Below are positions 22,753 through 34,127 of a stretch of 64,000 bases of DNA, piece after piece (the first letter of the stretch is position 1; the number at the start of each line of letters is the position of its first letter). The position numbers were made by a program, and so were the translations under genes. The DNA is taken from positions 186,001 to 250,000 of the forward strand of contig JALMLS010000440.1 of the NCBI GenBank assembly GCA_038496445.1, given 5' to 3'. The notes below the pieces were generated by a model. It was not told the origin of the DNA. It saw nothing but the letters and a program-made list of their open reading frames with translations, and ran no database searches. The stretch comes from Trichosphaerium sp. ATCC 40318 (Eukaryota > Discosea > Flabellinia > Trichosidae).

Positions 22753-23899
22753 TCAGTACTTGTAATACATTAAATAATAGAACGCAAGAAACAAAAATAT
22801 GACAAAAGGAACAATAGATTGCCATATGTCTGGTGGTCCATGGCGACTATGAACAGTTAAACGGCCGCTCGTATCCCACTCCTTATGCTCTCCATATTTC
22901 CGACGACATCTTTTATGGTACATGGTCTTCATGTTACCATTCTTGTACCACTTTTTGTACTGACCATGTTGTTCGCCATTGAGATAGTTTGCTTGGATTT
23001 TTATTTGTCCATTTTCATACCACTCTTTGAACTCTCCTTCTCGTTTGTGATTAATGTATTGTGCTTTGTATATTATTTGTCCATTTTGAAGCCACTTCTT
23101 ACACTCTCCATCACTAATTCCATTGACGAAATGACAGTGTTCCCTTAACTGTCCGTTTTCATGCCATGTCTTGTATTCTCCATTTCGTCTACCATTCTTG
23201 TAGTGACTACATTCTATAATATTACCGTTTTCATACCACATCTTACATTCTCCGTTACGTCTACCACCCAAATAGCTAGATGCTTCCTTTAATTGGCCGT
23301 TCTTGTACCATCTCTTATAATCTCCTTCATACTCATTATGGTGGTAGTTACAGTGTAACTCCAGTTGGCCATCATCATACCAGGTCTTGAGTTCTCCCTC
23401 TAGTTTATCATTTATGTAATGGTACTGATGCCGCAAGCGCGTATTTTTATGCCAAGCCTTGTATTTTCCTTCTTTTTTACCATTTTTGTAACAAAGTACA
23501 ATTAATTGGCCATTTTTTGTCAGCCAACTTTTGAGCTCTCCGTCAAGTTTTCCGTTCACATAGTACTGCTCAATGTACAGTTTTCCATTTTTGTACCACC
23601 TCTTATACTCTCTATGTCGTTGGGTATGTCTCCAATCATCTTCAGCCTAAAGACATGTAAATGTCAAGTTTTCATTTATTGTTTTTACCATAAAATCAAA
23701 AGTCTGAGGATCATATTTGAATTTTCCATTTCCCATGTTTCTTTAACTCATCATCAAATCTTGTAGTCGTTGCTGTGTATTTTGATAAAACAGGCCATAT
23801 TAGATAAATTTCTGTATCCAAATCAATAATATCGAGCTGTAACTCAAATGGAAGGTTTAAGAGATGGCAAATAGGCGTAGGTGGCGAAGCAGTCATCAT
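22753..23899 (-). CDS. F-box-like protein with 11 YwqK/MORN-type repeats and C-terminal membrane anchor
   Basis: Exon 1 (from 23899) encodes an F-box-like start, LNLPFELQLDIIDLDTEIYL then WPVLSKYTATTTRFD. After an intron (about 23702-23647) come eleven repeats of about 23 residues, pattern G-(E/K)-(Y/L/F)-K-x-W-(Y/H)-x-N-G-Q-L. Such units are called YwqK-like or MORN-like and are typical of Marseilleviridae and some bacteria. The protein ends with one hydrophobic helix (IVPFVIFLFLAFYYLMYY) and KY, a tail anchor. One oddity: the frame of the F-box part reads into a stop (KWKIQI*) just before the donor, while the repeat frame joins in phase only to the other frame (GKFKYDPQTFDFM). So there is either a 1-nt lesion or an unusual splice. 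A 5' fragment copy lies at 13138-13400. Confidence 0.65.
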
Positions 23900-24586
23900 C
23901 TAATACTGTTATTGTATGTTTAGTTATGAACCCTTTATTTCAGGATAGATCACAAAGTATAAAAGATTGTTAATCCTTCAACGGTTGTTAAACAATTTAT
24001 GACTATTTATTTTGTAGTGCACTTGACTAATTTTGAACGTGTTCAGTTTTTACATGTCAGGTCATAGCACAGTTTGTGAACCTCATCTCGACATCAAGGA
24101 TTCTAAGCGCCAAACTTACCACTCTAGTTGGACTATTTGTATTCTCCATTCAGTCTACCAGTGACATCTAAGCTTTGCGTGACCATCTTCACACCATACT
24201 TTGGGTTCTTGTAGATCCTCGTAATTGATATGGATGTACAAGAGTGTGATATGATGGTAAAGCTTTATAAAGGAAAAACCTAATCTTTGGAATGAAGATA
24301 TAGGCGAGCCTTGTTCTGTCAGTCATCAATAAAATCTAGGCAAAATTTATAACAAAAAATGTAAGCAAGCCCATCATGTGTCTATTGATGGGTTCAAAAT
24401 ACCTTGTAGATACAGCCACCATGCGGCTGTCATAGTTGACCGTTAATTTCATAAGTCGTGAATGCGTTCAGGTCTTTGTTAAAAAATTATGGTTTATTCT
24501 TTGCACACAAAAGTGGATGTGACGCACATGATTGATGTAATAGAAAAACTTCGTTTGGTGATAATTCAAATCTGGTAAACAGTACC
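23900..24586. other. Spacer with decayed repeat remnant
   Basis: Apart from the remnant at 24100-24250, no gene is seen in this stretch upstream of the alpha/beta hydrolase. Confidence 0.45.
24100..24250 (-). pseudogene. YwqK/MORN-repeat remnant
   Basis: The minus strand reads KVWCEDGHAKLRCHW in one frame and VTGRLNGEYK in the next. Together they match one and a half repeat units of the neighbouring gene, with a frameshift between them. No start or F-box part is present. It lies just upstream of the intact repeat gene, on the same strand, as expected for a degraded tandem duplicate. Confidence 0.5.
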
Positions 24587-25585
24587 ATGGCCACGTGTTG
24601 TGGTGTTTGCGCCACTTTGATAGTAGCTTTGATGAGTGTATTCGTATATTTTCTAGTAACGACAGCACCTACAGAGGCATACAAACCTGTAGACACGGAA
24701 GACATTATTGCTGAGCATGGAAAGTTCCTTAGACTGTCAAACGGTCGTATCCTTGAATATTTTGAATCAGGTGACATAACATCAGGTGATACTATACTAT
24801 TCCTTCATGGATATGGCCAGACAGGTCGATTCTTTAAGTTTTATTCGAAAATTTTTAGGAAACTAAAAGTACGCGTTTTATCCCCTAGTTACCCTGGTAC
24901 TGGGCGATCAGAGTTCTTTCCTTATGAGTTTAAAGACTTTCATAAATATGCAGAAGAATTATTGAATCACGTGGGAACTTATAAAATTTATGCTGTGGGT
25001 GTCTCAAATGGAGGTCCTCATATTGCTGCTGTAGCTGCAGGTCTTGGAGATCGAATTAAAGACATTGCGATGATCGTACCTCTTTCAGAAAAAGTACCAG
25101 GGAATGATCCGTTTAAAGAATGTCCCTTGATGTTTAGAACAGCGATGACGCTACTACAGCTTCCTTATATTGGCAGTTTTATTAATAATTATGTTGTTAG
25201 ACCTTCTCTTAGATATGATCCTATCGGTCATTTCGAGAAACTGATTCCAGAAGAATGGGCCATTTTAAGAAACGAGGCAAGTAAAGAAGAGATGGAGAAC
25301 CTGGCGAATGACCAAGCGCGTGGTGTTGTAGAAGGTGTTGATAGCTTGACTCATGTTATGTATCTTAATAGTAGACCTTGGGGTATTGATTATGGTAAAG
25401 TGGGGGAGAACAGAAGAGTATTTATTTACTCTTGTTCACGTGACACAGTTTGCCCTAGTTCTGGTCAGGAGTACTTGGCAAGCCGTATACCTAATAGTCA
25501 ACTCATTAAATACGGCTGTTCTCATATGACATCGTTCTCACATTTAACAGAAATTATACAGAAATTAATGCGCCATGACGAATAA
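24587..25585 (+). CDS. Membrane-anchored alpha/beta-hydrolase
   Basis: One uninterrupted frame of 332 residues, unusual in this intron-rich region. Residues about 6-25 form a signal anchor (VCATLIVALMSVFVYFLV). The hydrolase fold is clear: oxyanion HGYGQTG (74-80), LSPSYPGTGRSEF (98-110), nucleophile elbow GVSNGG with Ser140, acid Asp286 (CSRDTVCP) and His313 (GCSHMT). Length and motif order fit the broad epoxide-hydrolase/lipase-like superfamily; the substrate cannot be told. The start at 24587 is favoured because the anchor begins right after it. The lack of introns could mean retroposition or transfer, but base composition looks like the neighbours. Confidence 0.85.
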   Translation: MATCCGVCATLIVALMSVFVYFLVTTAPTEAYKPVDTEDIIAEHGKFLRLSNGRILEYFESGDITSGDTILFLHGYGQTGRFFKFYSKIFRKLKVRVLSPSYPGTGRSEFFPYEFKDFHKYAEELLNHVGTYKIYAVGVSNGGPHIAAVAAGLGDRIKDIAMIVPLSEKVPGNDPFKECPLMFRTAMTLLQLPYIGSFINNYVVRPSLRYDPIGHFEKLIPEEWAILRNEASKEEMENLANDQARGVVEGVDSLTHVMYLNSRPWGIDYGKVGENRRVFIYSCSRDTVCPSSGQEYLASRIPNSQLIKYGCSHMTSFSHLTEIIQKLMRHDE

Positions 25586-25679
25586 ATGTGAAGCACGTTT
25601 TTGTGAAGCAGTTTCTACTTGTATCTCTTGTTTGTTTTTGTCTTTTCAATAAATTAAAGGTGTTTGCACGTAGTAGTTC

Positions 25680-25815
25680 CTTTCGTGTTCACAAGTCACT
25701 TGGTGATGGAGTTTATGGCTTTGCTTGTGTTCATAGTGTTTACTACATTTCGCTACAAGGATGTAAACGTATCACAGGATCATGTATTACGTACCTTACA
25801 GATGTAAACTGTTAA
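25680..25815 (+). pseudogene. F-box/LRR repeat remnant
   Basis: The plus-strand reading LGDGVYGFACVHSV then YYISLQGCKRITGSC has the spacing and key residues of two ITDEG-type LRR units (G.x.LAGVHxIxLxGCKxIT). It stops after about 45 codons, and no F-box or further units are found. Confidence 0.45.
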
Positions 25816-25994
25816 CTTGTCAGGCGAAATGCAACAGATGATTGACAGTTTCCACTTTCAGCTATTAGCGCAATAGGATTAAATGGCTACAATAGGGTTG
25901 CATCAATGTTACAACTAGTTCTTGAAGAAAAAGATAAAAAACAATAAAAAAAAGAAAATTATGTAAAGGGCAAGGCACAAGGAGCTTATTTGAA

Positions 25995-26210
25995 ATGGAT
26001 GGCACAGTAACGGGCAATTGTACTACAGATCCTTTTAAAAACAAAAATAGAAGACAGGGAGAGTTTAAGTCATTTTTTGCCAATGGACAATTAGGACAGA
26101 AATGCATGTATAAGAATGATCTCAAAGAAGGAGAGGAAGAGTGCTGGACAAGAGATGGCACATTGAAAACGCGCTACTTTTATAGAAACGGCATCAGAAG
26201 ATCACGTTAA
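25995..26210 (+). pseudogene. YwqK/MORN-repeat fragment
   Basis: A 71-codon frame holds two to three repeat-like units: RRQGEFKSFFANGQLGQKC, then KEGEEECWTRDGTLKTRYF. It lacks the F-box-like N-terminus and is far shorter than the intact paralogues (268 and 271 residues in their repeat-coding frames), so it is probably a remnant. A tiny functional protein cannot be excluded. Confidence 0.5.
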
Positions 26211-26340
26211 CAACTTTTCAAAGTTACTAAACACAACCGGTGAAAAGATAATACATGTGACAAATATTGTACTAATAAACCTTCATTTCAGTCAAACATA
26301 CTGTACATAGCAATTCCAAGTTTATTTCAACCTTGGAATT

Positions 26341-26553
26341 ATGTTATGTTCATCTTTACTAGTCACTGTAAATCGTGCATTGGTATTTAAGGTCTTAGCT
26401 GACTTCATGTTATGTTCTGAGTGTGAAGAGTTCCCGTTATCAATGGTTAATGGACAGAGATATTGTATATGGTGTGCTAGGTGGAACAGCAAAAGGTCAC
26501 CACCACTACTAGAAGTTCCTAACATGTGCACAGACTGTGATTGCATTCATTGA
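26341..26553 (+). CDS. Possible small Cys-rich (zinc-binding) protein
   Basis: A 70-codon frame ends with paired cysteines: MLCSECEEFP, RYCIWCARW and MCTDCDCIH, as in a small zinc ribbon. No family is recognised and the upstream half looks non-coding. Only the cysteine pattern supports it. Confidence 0.25.
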   Translation: MLCSSLLVTVNRALVFKVLADFMLCSECEEFPLSMVNGQRYCIWCARWNSKRSPPLLEVPNMCTDCDCIH

Positions 26554-26664
26554 TGTTGTGAATAAGATAACTATTGTATTCTTATTCAATAAGAAAGAAT
26601 ATGGAAATGTGAGGAAGAAGAACTGAACCTGTAGTAATACTTTATTACATTTTGCACGTGATAT

Positions 26665-27126
26665 TTATGCCACTATTGTGTCAAGTATTGTTACTTTGTC
26701 TGCATCTTTCAATGGCGTCTTTAGCTCAGCTCCATTGATTAAAACAATTGTGGATACTATTGCATCAGCAATTTGAGGGTATCTATCTGCCACAATCTTT
26801 TTTAGAGCAGCAGGAGTTGTCTCATTGAATTATTAGCTTGTAAACAACAAATAAAGGCGTACTTGTACTGGTACTTCAAGATCTAAAGTCAATTCACCAC
26901 CAAACACTTTTTTAATCTCCTCAGAAGCGAACGTGCACACTATGCGTATTTTCTATAGCCAAGTATTGGTTTTTTGTAGAAAACAATGTTAACTTGCTTG
27001 TGGGGGTATATACTCCAAATTAGGCGTATCAGTAGGTTTATCCGACTTATTTGAAGGTTTGGGTATTTCAGAAAGCTTTCTGTCTGTGGTTTTACCCGAG
27101 CTTCTGTGCATCATCATCCACATCAT
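26665..27126 (-). CDS. Ubiquitin-like beta-grasp protein of MoaD/ThiS/Urm1 type
   Basis: Three exons give about 126 residues. Exon 1 (from 27126) starts MMWMMMHRSSG and is hydrophilic. The first intron has a GC..AG border (GCAAGT donor at about 27001). The second and third exons read KIRIVCTFASEEIKKVFGG, LTLDLEVPVQ, then TTPAALKKIVADRYPQI, VSTIVLINGAEL and LKDADKVTILDTIVA before the TAA at 26665. The strand-strand-helix-strand-strand order and DADKVTILD match MoaD/ThiS sulphur carriers. The C-terminal Gly-Gly that is thiocarboxylated in true carriers is missing. It may therefore be a beta-grasp domain with another task. Confidence 0.6.
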
Positions 27127-27782
27127 TATACAGAAAGGAACAGTTTTATTAATACTTAGTTTTATTTAATCACTAAGTCAAAGTTGGATAAGTCACAGTA
27201 CATCGCATAGTGATTATCATTGATAAGTAGTACTCAATACGGTAATAGAATGCTAAAAAACGTGCCAACAAGAGCAAATTGTTAGCGTGTATTCTGTGAA
27301 TTGTATAACGTTCTGTTGTGTTTTGCTACAGCTTTTTGTGGGTTTTGTTTGATATGTCACTTATGTAATTGTTGTATGGCATTCATTTTAGCTTCAAGGT
27401 GTTGTAATCGAAGTAATACCCTATTAACATTCATTAAAAGAATACTTTTGAAGGTTTTGTAGTAACATACTGAGTATACCCATCTGGATTACTCTCCAAA
27501 GGGTTTGTACCTTCGACTTGTTTATTATCAGAATCAATTCAACTGTTTTTATCACGTGATTCTTTTTCAATGGTTTGTCAATGATTCGCTCTTAGCATAC
27601 AGTAACACTATACCGCTACGCCAGAATCCAATATTCTTTCACCTAAATAGTAATTGGAGGTATACGAAAGCCAATTAAAACAGAAGGCACTTGTTTTGAA
27701 CTCTGAAATTAACAAATTTAACTCATACCTGTGATGGTACCCAGTCTTTCAGGAAAAGGCAAAACATTACCCCAGCGCCATA
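27127..27782. other. Intergenic, no gene seen
   Basis: An AT-rich spacer between two minus-strand genes. It contains one extended palindromic CACGTG site (ATCACGTGAT, about 27551). No open frame was recognised. Confidence 0.45.
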
Positions 27783-30129
27783 CTAGTAGTGTTTAGTTTC
27801 AACTTTTTTAAAGAAGGTACCATGCCCTAGATTAGAGAGTGCAACAGCTGAAAAACCCTTGAACAAATATTTGTTATCTTTTCATTATTCTCCAAGTTTA
27901 GAATGATAACACGTGAGAAGCAAAAACTTCCTTTGACCGACAGATGTCGGTGTTTTTTCTTCACTTATAGGACTGTAAGTGCAGTTTCCGAGTTGACCTT
28001 CTTTGTTGTTCCCAAAGGAAAAAACCTCACCATCATAACACAAAATAACTGCAAAGTCAATGAATGATACTCTTTCCAGGTATACAAAATTTAGAAAACG
28101 CAGGGTATTCTGGCGAGTCTTTCTTGTGAGTTGTTTCAAACTGTCTTCCATGAAAATAGGTGCTACCTGTGGATAACAAGATTATATATTGTGATCATAG
28201 GAAAAAAAAAGAAAACTTGGAACCTTCAGTTATAACTGCAATACAGCAGTAAGGGCCTGCTGATATCTGAATAAACTTGTCACCTCTAACATTGTTTTGG
28301 GTGATACAAGATTTGGGTAAGGATTGTAATGGAAAACAGTCGGATTCTTGGGTTCCTTGTCATGGTGAACAAAACCCCAAATGAACGTTGATGAAGTGAC
28401 CTTGATTACGCACACAACTGGAATATTATCCATAGAATAGTTATGGCGAGCTCGGTTGTTACCCCATAGGAGAGCCTGTCCTTGTGTATTGCAGCATAAT
28501 GTATTACTTTTCATAGTCTCGTATAAAAACAACATTGGGTTGTTTATGACGGTAGTCTATTTACAACCTTAGCGTTATTTGTAGATATTTCGTAGCACGT
28601 GCGTTTGATTACTTTCTTGGATAAAGAGCACAGATCGCCCTTGGATTTTTCTGCGACTAAGGGTGCTATGCCTAGTTTTTTGCCAAAAGTGCCATCATTG
28701 ATTATTGCTTGAAGGTTTGGAGCTGAGAAATAAACTTTGGTGGATTCTCATCTAGTATGACGTGTTTAGATATTTTGAAATTGTAGCTGTATAGGTTTAC
28801 CTGGTTCGTATATCGTAATGACAATATCCTCCGAAACAAGTCTCAAGGCTCATCTTAAAAAACAAGTTGGATATACTTTACCCCCGGAAAACATGGGGTA
28901 AAAACCAAGGGAACCAATTGAAGAAAGAAAATGTACTGTTGGTATTGTTAATATCTCTGTTTCTGATATGCCATCATCTTCACAATAAAAACTTTGAATT
29001 TCGATAGCCTGACCACGCTTGACATGCGGAGGTGCATTATAAACAGCTGTTGACTGGATCTTTGTAAAATGGTCTTTGTCCAGAACGAACCATTTCTTTG
29101 AAACATGCCATTGTTGTTTTTCCTGAATAACTGGTGATGTAGAGAGTAGAATGTACGGTTTCAAACTTGTATGCTTGCCTGTTGACATCGATTTTAGCAA
29201 GGTATTCAACGCTCAAGTAACACTGCCTATTGTATACTATAACATTAACTGCACTGTCACAAACACTGTCATAAGTCGTAAAAATATTAATGTCACGGTT
29301 GAATAACTGTCAGGTCAAATAGAGAATTGCAAATTCATCATTTGTTGTACCTTGATTCAGACGAACCACGTTCAACACCAAACAGTGCTTGCCTCAAGCA
29401 TTTTATTGCTTCTTTGTAAAAGCGTATAAAAGTAAATGCTTTTAAGATTAGAACAACTTGCATGTTGTTTGTAGCATACTAATCCCTTTAGCAAGAAGTG
29501 GTGAAAATACTTATAGGCGTTGTCTGTCGACGTTGTATTTATATGGCCAAGTGCTTTATCACAAGCCTTTTGAAGTACATGGACATGTGCTCCTGTTAAG
29601 AAGGCATCTTGAAGTGCTTTAGAAATCAGTTTACCTGCACTTTTTCTTCTTGTGTTTTTATTTTTGGACCATTTACAGATGCTACAATAGATACGATATC
29701 ACTTGTAGTAAGGGCTCAGCTACTTCGAAACTATTTGGATCACCTAGAAGCGCAGCTTTCTTGTTTTGAGATAACCTAATACCAATCTGCTTCTCCAAAG
29801 CCTATTGTATGTTTAACTATCTCTAAACCTAAGGGCCCTTAAACCAAGACTCAGATTGAAAAGGTTTACTGTTTCTTTTGTCTACGTAAAAGGAAGGAAC
29901 CACGTGCTTTGGCTGAGTCGGGGGTATTTTCTACTTTTGACGTTTGCTATATTCTGGTGAAAGTTATTACCGAGAAACAAGACCGTGATTGTAAGGTACA
30001 TTCAAAGAATATTGTATTGATATTTTGTTTTGTGTAAAGAATGCTTTGTTTCAATTAAAAGATGGACAGCATTACCTGAAGATGATCAATGTTAACTTGT
30101 AGAGCTGTTGAAATATTAAAAAGTTTCAT
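27783..30129 (-). CDS. RCC1-repeat protein, structure unresolved, possibly decaying
   Basis: The proposed start is the ATG at 30129 (MKLFNISTALQVNIDHLQ), only 31 bases after the stop of the upstream YwqK-repeat gene. RCC1-type propeller blades are visible: LCCNTQGQALLWGNNRA (about 28480), VILCYDGEVFSFGNN followed by KEGQLGN (about 28030), and a final FSAVALSNLGHGTFF before the TAG at 27783. Upstream exons include QIGIRLSQNKKAALLG, PHVKRGQAIEIQSFYCEDDG and ISKALQDAFLTGAHVHVL. RCC1 blades act as GTPase exchange or protein-binding platforms. Between EVAE and TTSDIVSIVASVNG (about 29720) the reading frame appears to shift inside what looks like one exon. The gene may thus be damaged, or the splicing is misread. 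Confidence 0.45.
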
Positions 30130-30160
30130 GGCATAAACGTCAATTGTACTTTCAATGAAT

Positions 30161-30976
30161 CTAGGGTATGCAGTCTGTTCGAATGTTATTTACATAATTC
30201 CACTGTTCATTCACTTGACCGTCTTCATGCCATGATTTAAACTCTCCCTCTCGTTTACCATTGACATAGTTAAACAGTTCTTCTAATTGTCCATTATCAT
30301 GCCAAAGCTTGCTCTCTCCTTCTGTTTTACCTTGAACATAGTAACACTGTTCATTCAATTGACCATTTTCATACCAACATCTGTACTCACCATGTTGTTT
30401 GTTATTGACATAATAAAACATCTCTTCAAGTTGACCATTCTCATACCACAGCTTATACTCTCCTTCACATCTACCATTAACAAAATGACTTTGTTCAAGT
30501 AATTTACCACTCTCAAACCAACACTTATGTTCTCCTTCTTTCTTATCATTAACATAATAAAACTTTGCTTTCAATTCTCCATTACTATACCACTGCTTAA
30601 ACTCACCATCTCGTTTATCATTGACAAAATACCACTGCTCTTCCAGCATACCATCCTTAGAATAAAATCTCTTGTATCCTTCTTGGATACCATGTTTCCA
30701 CTGTTGAGTTACAACTCTTTTTGATCTTTTACTCCGTTTCTTCCACTTGCCATGTTTTTTCATCTCTTCATCAAACCGTGTTGTTGTTGCTGTGTATTTT
30801 GATAGTATCGGCCATTTTAAGTACGATTCTGAGTCTATATCGATGATATAATGATGTAGCTCTACTGGAAGATCTAATATTCTCGTATTGTGTTCGTTGT
30901 TATGTGCGTACTCCTTGTGTATGGTTTTGTAAGTGAGAAGTAAGCTACAATTACGTACCTTTAGTTTTTTAGCCAT
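30161..30976 (-). CDS. F-box-like protein with YwqK/MORN-type repeats, intact
   Basis: A single open frame of 271 residues. The N-terminus has RILDLPVELHHYIIDIDSES and WPILSKYTATTTRFDEEM, the same F-box-like block as in the gene at 22753-23899. After a basic linker (KKRSKRSKRV) come about eight units of about 23 residues, such as GEYKLWYENGQLEEMFYYVN, ending NEQWNYVNNIRTDCIP. No membrane tail is present, unlike the paralogue. The F-box-like start suggests docking to Skp1/Cullin ligases with the repeats as target binder; this is inference. The repeats resemble those of Marseilleviridae proteins. It is intact and intron-less, so the best candidate for the functional family member. Confidence 0.7.
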   Translation of the reverse strand: MAKKLKVRNCSLLLTYKTIHKEYAHNNEHNTRILDLPVELHHYIIDIDSESYLKWPILSKYTATTTRFDEEMKKHGKWKKRSKRSKRVVTQQWKHGIQEGYKRFYSKDGMLEEQWYFVNDKRDGEFKQWYSNGELKAKFYYVNDKKEGEHKCWFESGKLLEQSHFVNGRCEGEYKLWYENGQLEEMFYYVNNKQHGEYRCWYENGQLNEQCYYVQGKTEGESKLWHDNGQLEELFNYVNGKREGEFKSWHEDGQVNEQWNYVNNIRTDCIP

Positions 30977-31465
30977 TTGACATCCAAACTACTTGTAGCG
31001 TTGCTGTAAGATATTTTTACGCCAAAACCAGTAAATCTAACGTCGTTGTGGAGTTCGCTTGGCTTAAGAAGGTTATCGAGAAGAAAGATTGTCGGCGGTT
31101 ACGTAATTGGCTGTTTTTCTGGCTGGACTTGCCAACCAAATCGCGTAAGAAATCTCATAATTTTATGCTCTTGTCCAACATTTTCTTTTTATCTAGCATT
31201 TGCTTTGTAGTTATCTGTGGGCGTAAGATATTCTTCACAAAAGTCCTTAGCCCAAATAAAAATCCAGTATTAAATGAAAAGTGCTTTCACGTGAATCAAC
31301 TATTTGTTGCTTGTTACAATGTCCTGAAATGCTCATAGTGATAAAAAATACAAGCAAAACTTACTACTTATTTCTTGATAAAACGGGTTGGTCAATTCCA
31401 TTTGGTAATTTTTATTTAAGCCAATTTGTGGTCTAACATCTAATTTGAACTAGTATTCGCTAAGC
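30977..31465. other. Intergenic, no gene seen
   Basis: A divergent spacer between the YwqK-repeat gene (minus) and the first Frizzled-like gene (plus). A 96-codon frame at 31048 has no recognisable features and is not called. Confidence 0.45.
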
Positions 31466-34127
31466 ATGGCTCCCAATCTGTTGTTAACGCTTTGTATTTG
31501 TTTATTTATAATTGTACCTGTTGTACAATCTAGCTGCGCTCCGTACACTCACAATGTAACTGGGACTCCATACAGGTGCGTAATTGCGTGATATTTAAAA
31601 CAAAATACTCTTTTTGTAAAACACCTTTCTCGTGATCACGTGCTTGTACGTACACTCGAAATGCACAGTAATAACCACTGTGTATTGACTAGCCATTAAC
31701 AATTTCTGTTCTAACGCTAGTAGTTTTATGTTTCACTACCAAGTGAGTTTCTTACGTTCTGTAGGTGTGATAGTGTTATTGAAGACGAAACAATTGTTTA
31801 CCTTACAGAAAACAAAACTCAAGAAGAAATACAAAGGTACTATCTTTATTCCTTAGCACGTTTTTCGTCTTTTGACTTAAACACAGTTTTTGGATTTGCG
31901 AAGAAGTTTGTCTGAAGCTCAACCTGGACTTCAAATTCACCTGCGCTGTTCACTAATTATTCATAGAGAAATTGAAAATGAGTTGAAGCTGCTAGATATT
32001 TTAGATTTCGTGGGTGGTGCATCATGCAAGCAATCAATAATTTTATTTGTTTGTCAGAGTGCTTTTAAAACATGTAATGATTCATATCCGGATGGTTTTT
32101 CTTTACCTTGCCGTGATAAATGTGAAGATATTACACCTCTATGCACTCCATTCTTGAGTCTTGGAGATGTGGATCTACCAGATTGCGATGAGTTGTCTCA
32201 GCAATGTAACAACACCAGCTCCAATTCGACATGTACCTTTTTTTTCAATCTCTAATCAAATAATGTTATCTCACCTCTCTTAGTACAAGCAAGTGAATTA
32301 CTTTGCTATCCGCCTTACCTATTTCCAGACCCTAAATCTACAGTGGAGGCTTATAGTAAGTGCTAATATTCCCAGTACTATTTACATTTCTAGATGGGGG
32401 CCCTTGTTATTCATGTCCAGCAGCTGTATTATCGCCTTCGTCACAAAGAATCTTGGATATATTCGCTGCTATTGTAAGTAGCATAGGAGCCTTTCTCGCC
32501 TTAGCGGCCTTTTTGATGTTCATTGGAAGTCCTAAGTAAGAAGAGTAGCACACATAATATCATTTGTGCACAAATCTAACGGCATTTCAGGTTTCGGACT
32601 TTCCAAACTCAATTCTTTCCGATCATCTCAGCGGATGCCTTCGCCGCAGGAATATGTGTACTTGTGTGTATACTATCACCTCAGACATTTATTTGCGAAA
32701 GCAAAGCAAGATTAGCTCATGTATGGCATGTACGATGCACCATTCAAGGCAAACAACAAATACAAAAAATTCACTTGTAACTTGTAAGTAGGAATGTTTC
32801 TTATATTTGCTGCAAATCAACTCATAGTCACATGGTGCCTTATGGCAACAAATATTGCATACATAACTATACGAGGTACCAAGCTTGTCAGTGGCAAGTT
32901 TCCATTACATTACAGAGTTGTACGTACTTTTCAAATGGCATTTATCAAAAACTTATGCCTTTCAGATTGTGACCTGTATACTATGGGGTATACAAGTGCC
33001 ATAACATTTATTTGCTTGGTGAGTGGGTTAATAGAAGCAATACCAGGAATACCATTTTGTTTCAGTACGAACAGTGCTTCTGACTTGTTGAGAGCCTCTT
33101 TTTGCTTCGGAAGGATAGAAACCTTTCTAATGTCCAACACTTAATTGATTTTTGTTAAGTTACTGTCGGGCATAGGTGGGCCCAATGGTTATTTTATTTC
33201 GGTTTCCCAATGATCCCATGTACGATTATTGGTGTTGTATCTCTTTCTTATTTACTGCACCGGTTTTATAAAGTACGATCAAAGTAGTTATTAAAAATCA
33301 AGATTGATTTCATTTTTCAAGCGACCACAAGTATCAGCAAGCTCGAAATCAAAGTCTCAAACGAGAAATCTCATCATTGCTCATCTTGTGGTTTATCTTG
33401 GTACTATACTTTATATATTAGGGCACGTGCACATAAAAAGTATTCAACCATTTTCATACGAAAAAAAAGCATGCTTAATACTTCTGCCTTCTACTGTCTT
33501 CATGCTCGCTGATGCAACCCGTCACGTCATATGTTGTCACTACCAATACTATTAAAGTCGCCATGAAGCGATTGTGATGGCAGCTGGCTCGGTCTATTGG
33601 GTTTTATGATTTGGCCAAGCTAATTTTTCTTTTATGTAGATATCGCGTGTATTCAGAGTCAATTGCTAGTGTTGCGGAAACTGATTTTAAAAGGTGTGCA
33701 CTTGAAAATATAGGCAATATAGATATATGTTTTGACAACGATATTGTTAATCTACCAGCAACGCTTATATTTATCTTTTGTCTTGGAGGTAAGCATAAAG
33801 TAGTTCTTTGTAGCAGTTTTTTCCTAAAAGCATTTTCCTTGATGAAACGATGTCACGTGATTTTCCAAAACGACAAACACTTGGTATAGATATCTGATCG
33901 ATAATTTATAGGTTCTGGCATTAGTTTATTTGCAGCATTCTTGGTTGGAAGGTAAACAAACTTTGACCTTCTTTTTCATCTAATTTTTCTAACACAGATC
34001 ATTTCGGGTTCTCATTGCAAGCTATTTTGGACCTTTCTGGAAACGCACGTTTGGTCATTTTTCAAGGAGTGACACACCAAGTACAAATTCAGAAAGTGCC
34101 ATTAATACAAAAAATGAGGGTCAATAA
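31466..34127 (+). pseudogene. Frizzled-like receptor, paralogue 1, with lesions
   Basis: The start at 31466 gives a signal peptide and the same multi-exon plan as its neighbour at 34782-37501. It has a cysteine-rich domain (FVGGASCKQSIILFVCQSAF, CRDKCEDITPLCTPF), then the first membrane segments (SSIGAFLALAAFLMFIGS, ADAFAAGICVLVC). Lesions relative to paralogue 2 are: a missing base at about 32987, turning GIPSAIT into a frame that stops; a GC in place of GT at the donor near 32752; and GCACGT in place of GTACGT near 33422. Each could be tolerated alone (GC donors exist), but together they suggest a decaying copy. The rest, including the CRD and C-terminal SYFGPFWKRTFG, is well kept, so the loss is recent or the gene is partly functional. 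Confidence 0.65.

Larger units (their letters stand above)
25586..26664. other. Gene-poor stretch holding repeat-family remnants
   Basis: Short degraded pieces of the LRR and YwqK families (25680-25815, 25995-26210) and one small Cys-rich frame lie here. No intact gene is apparent. Confidence 0.45.
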
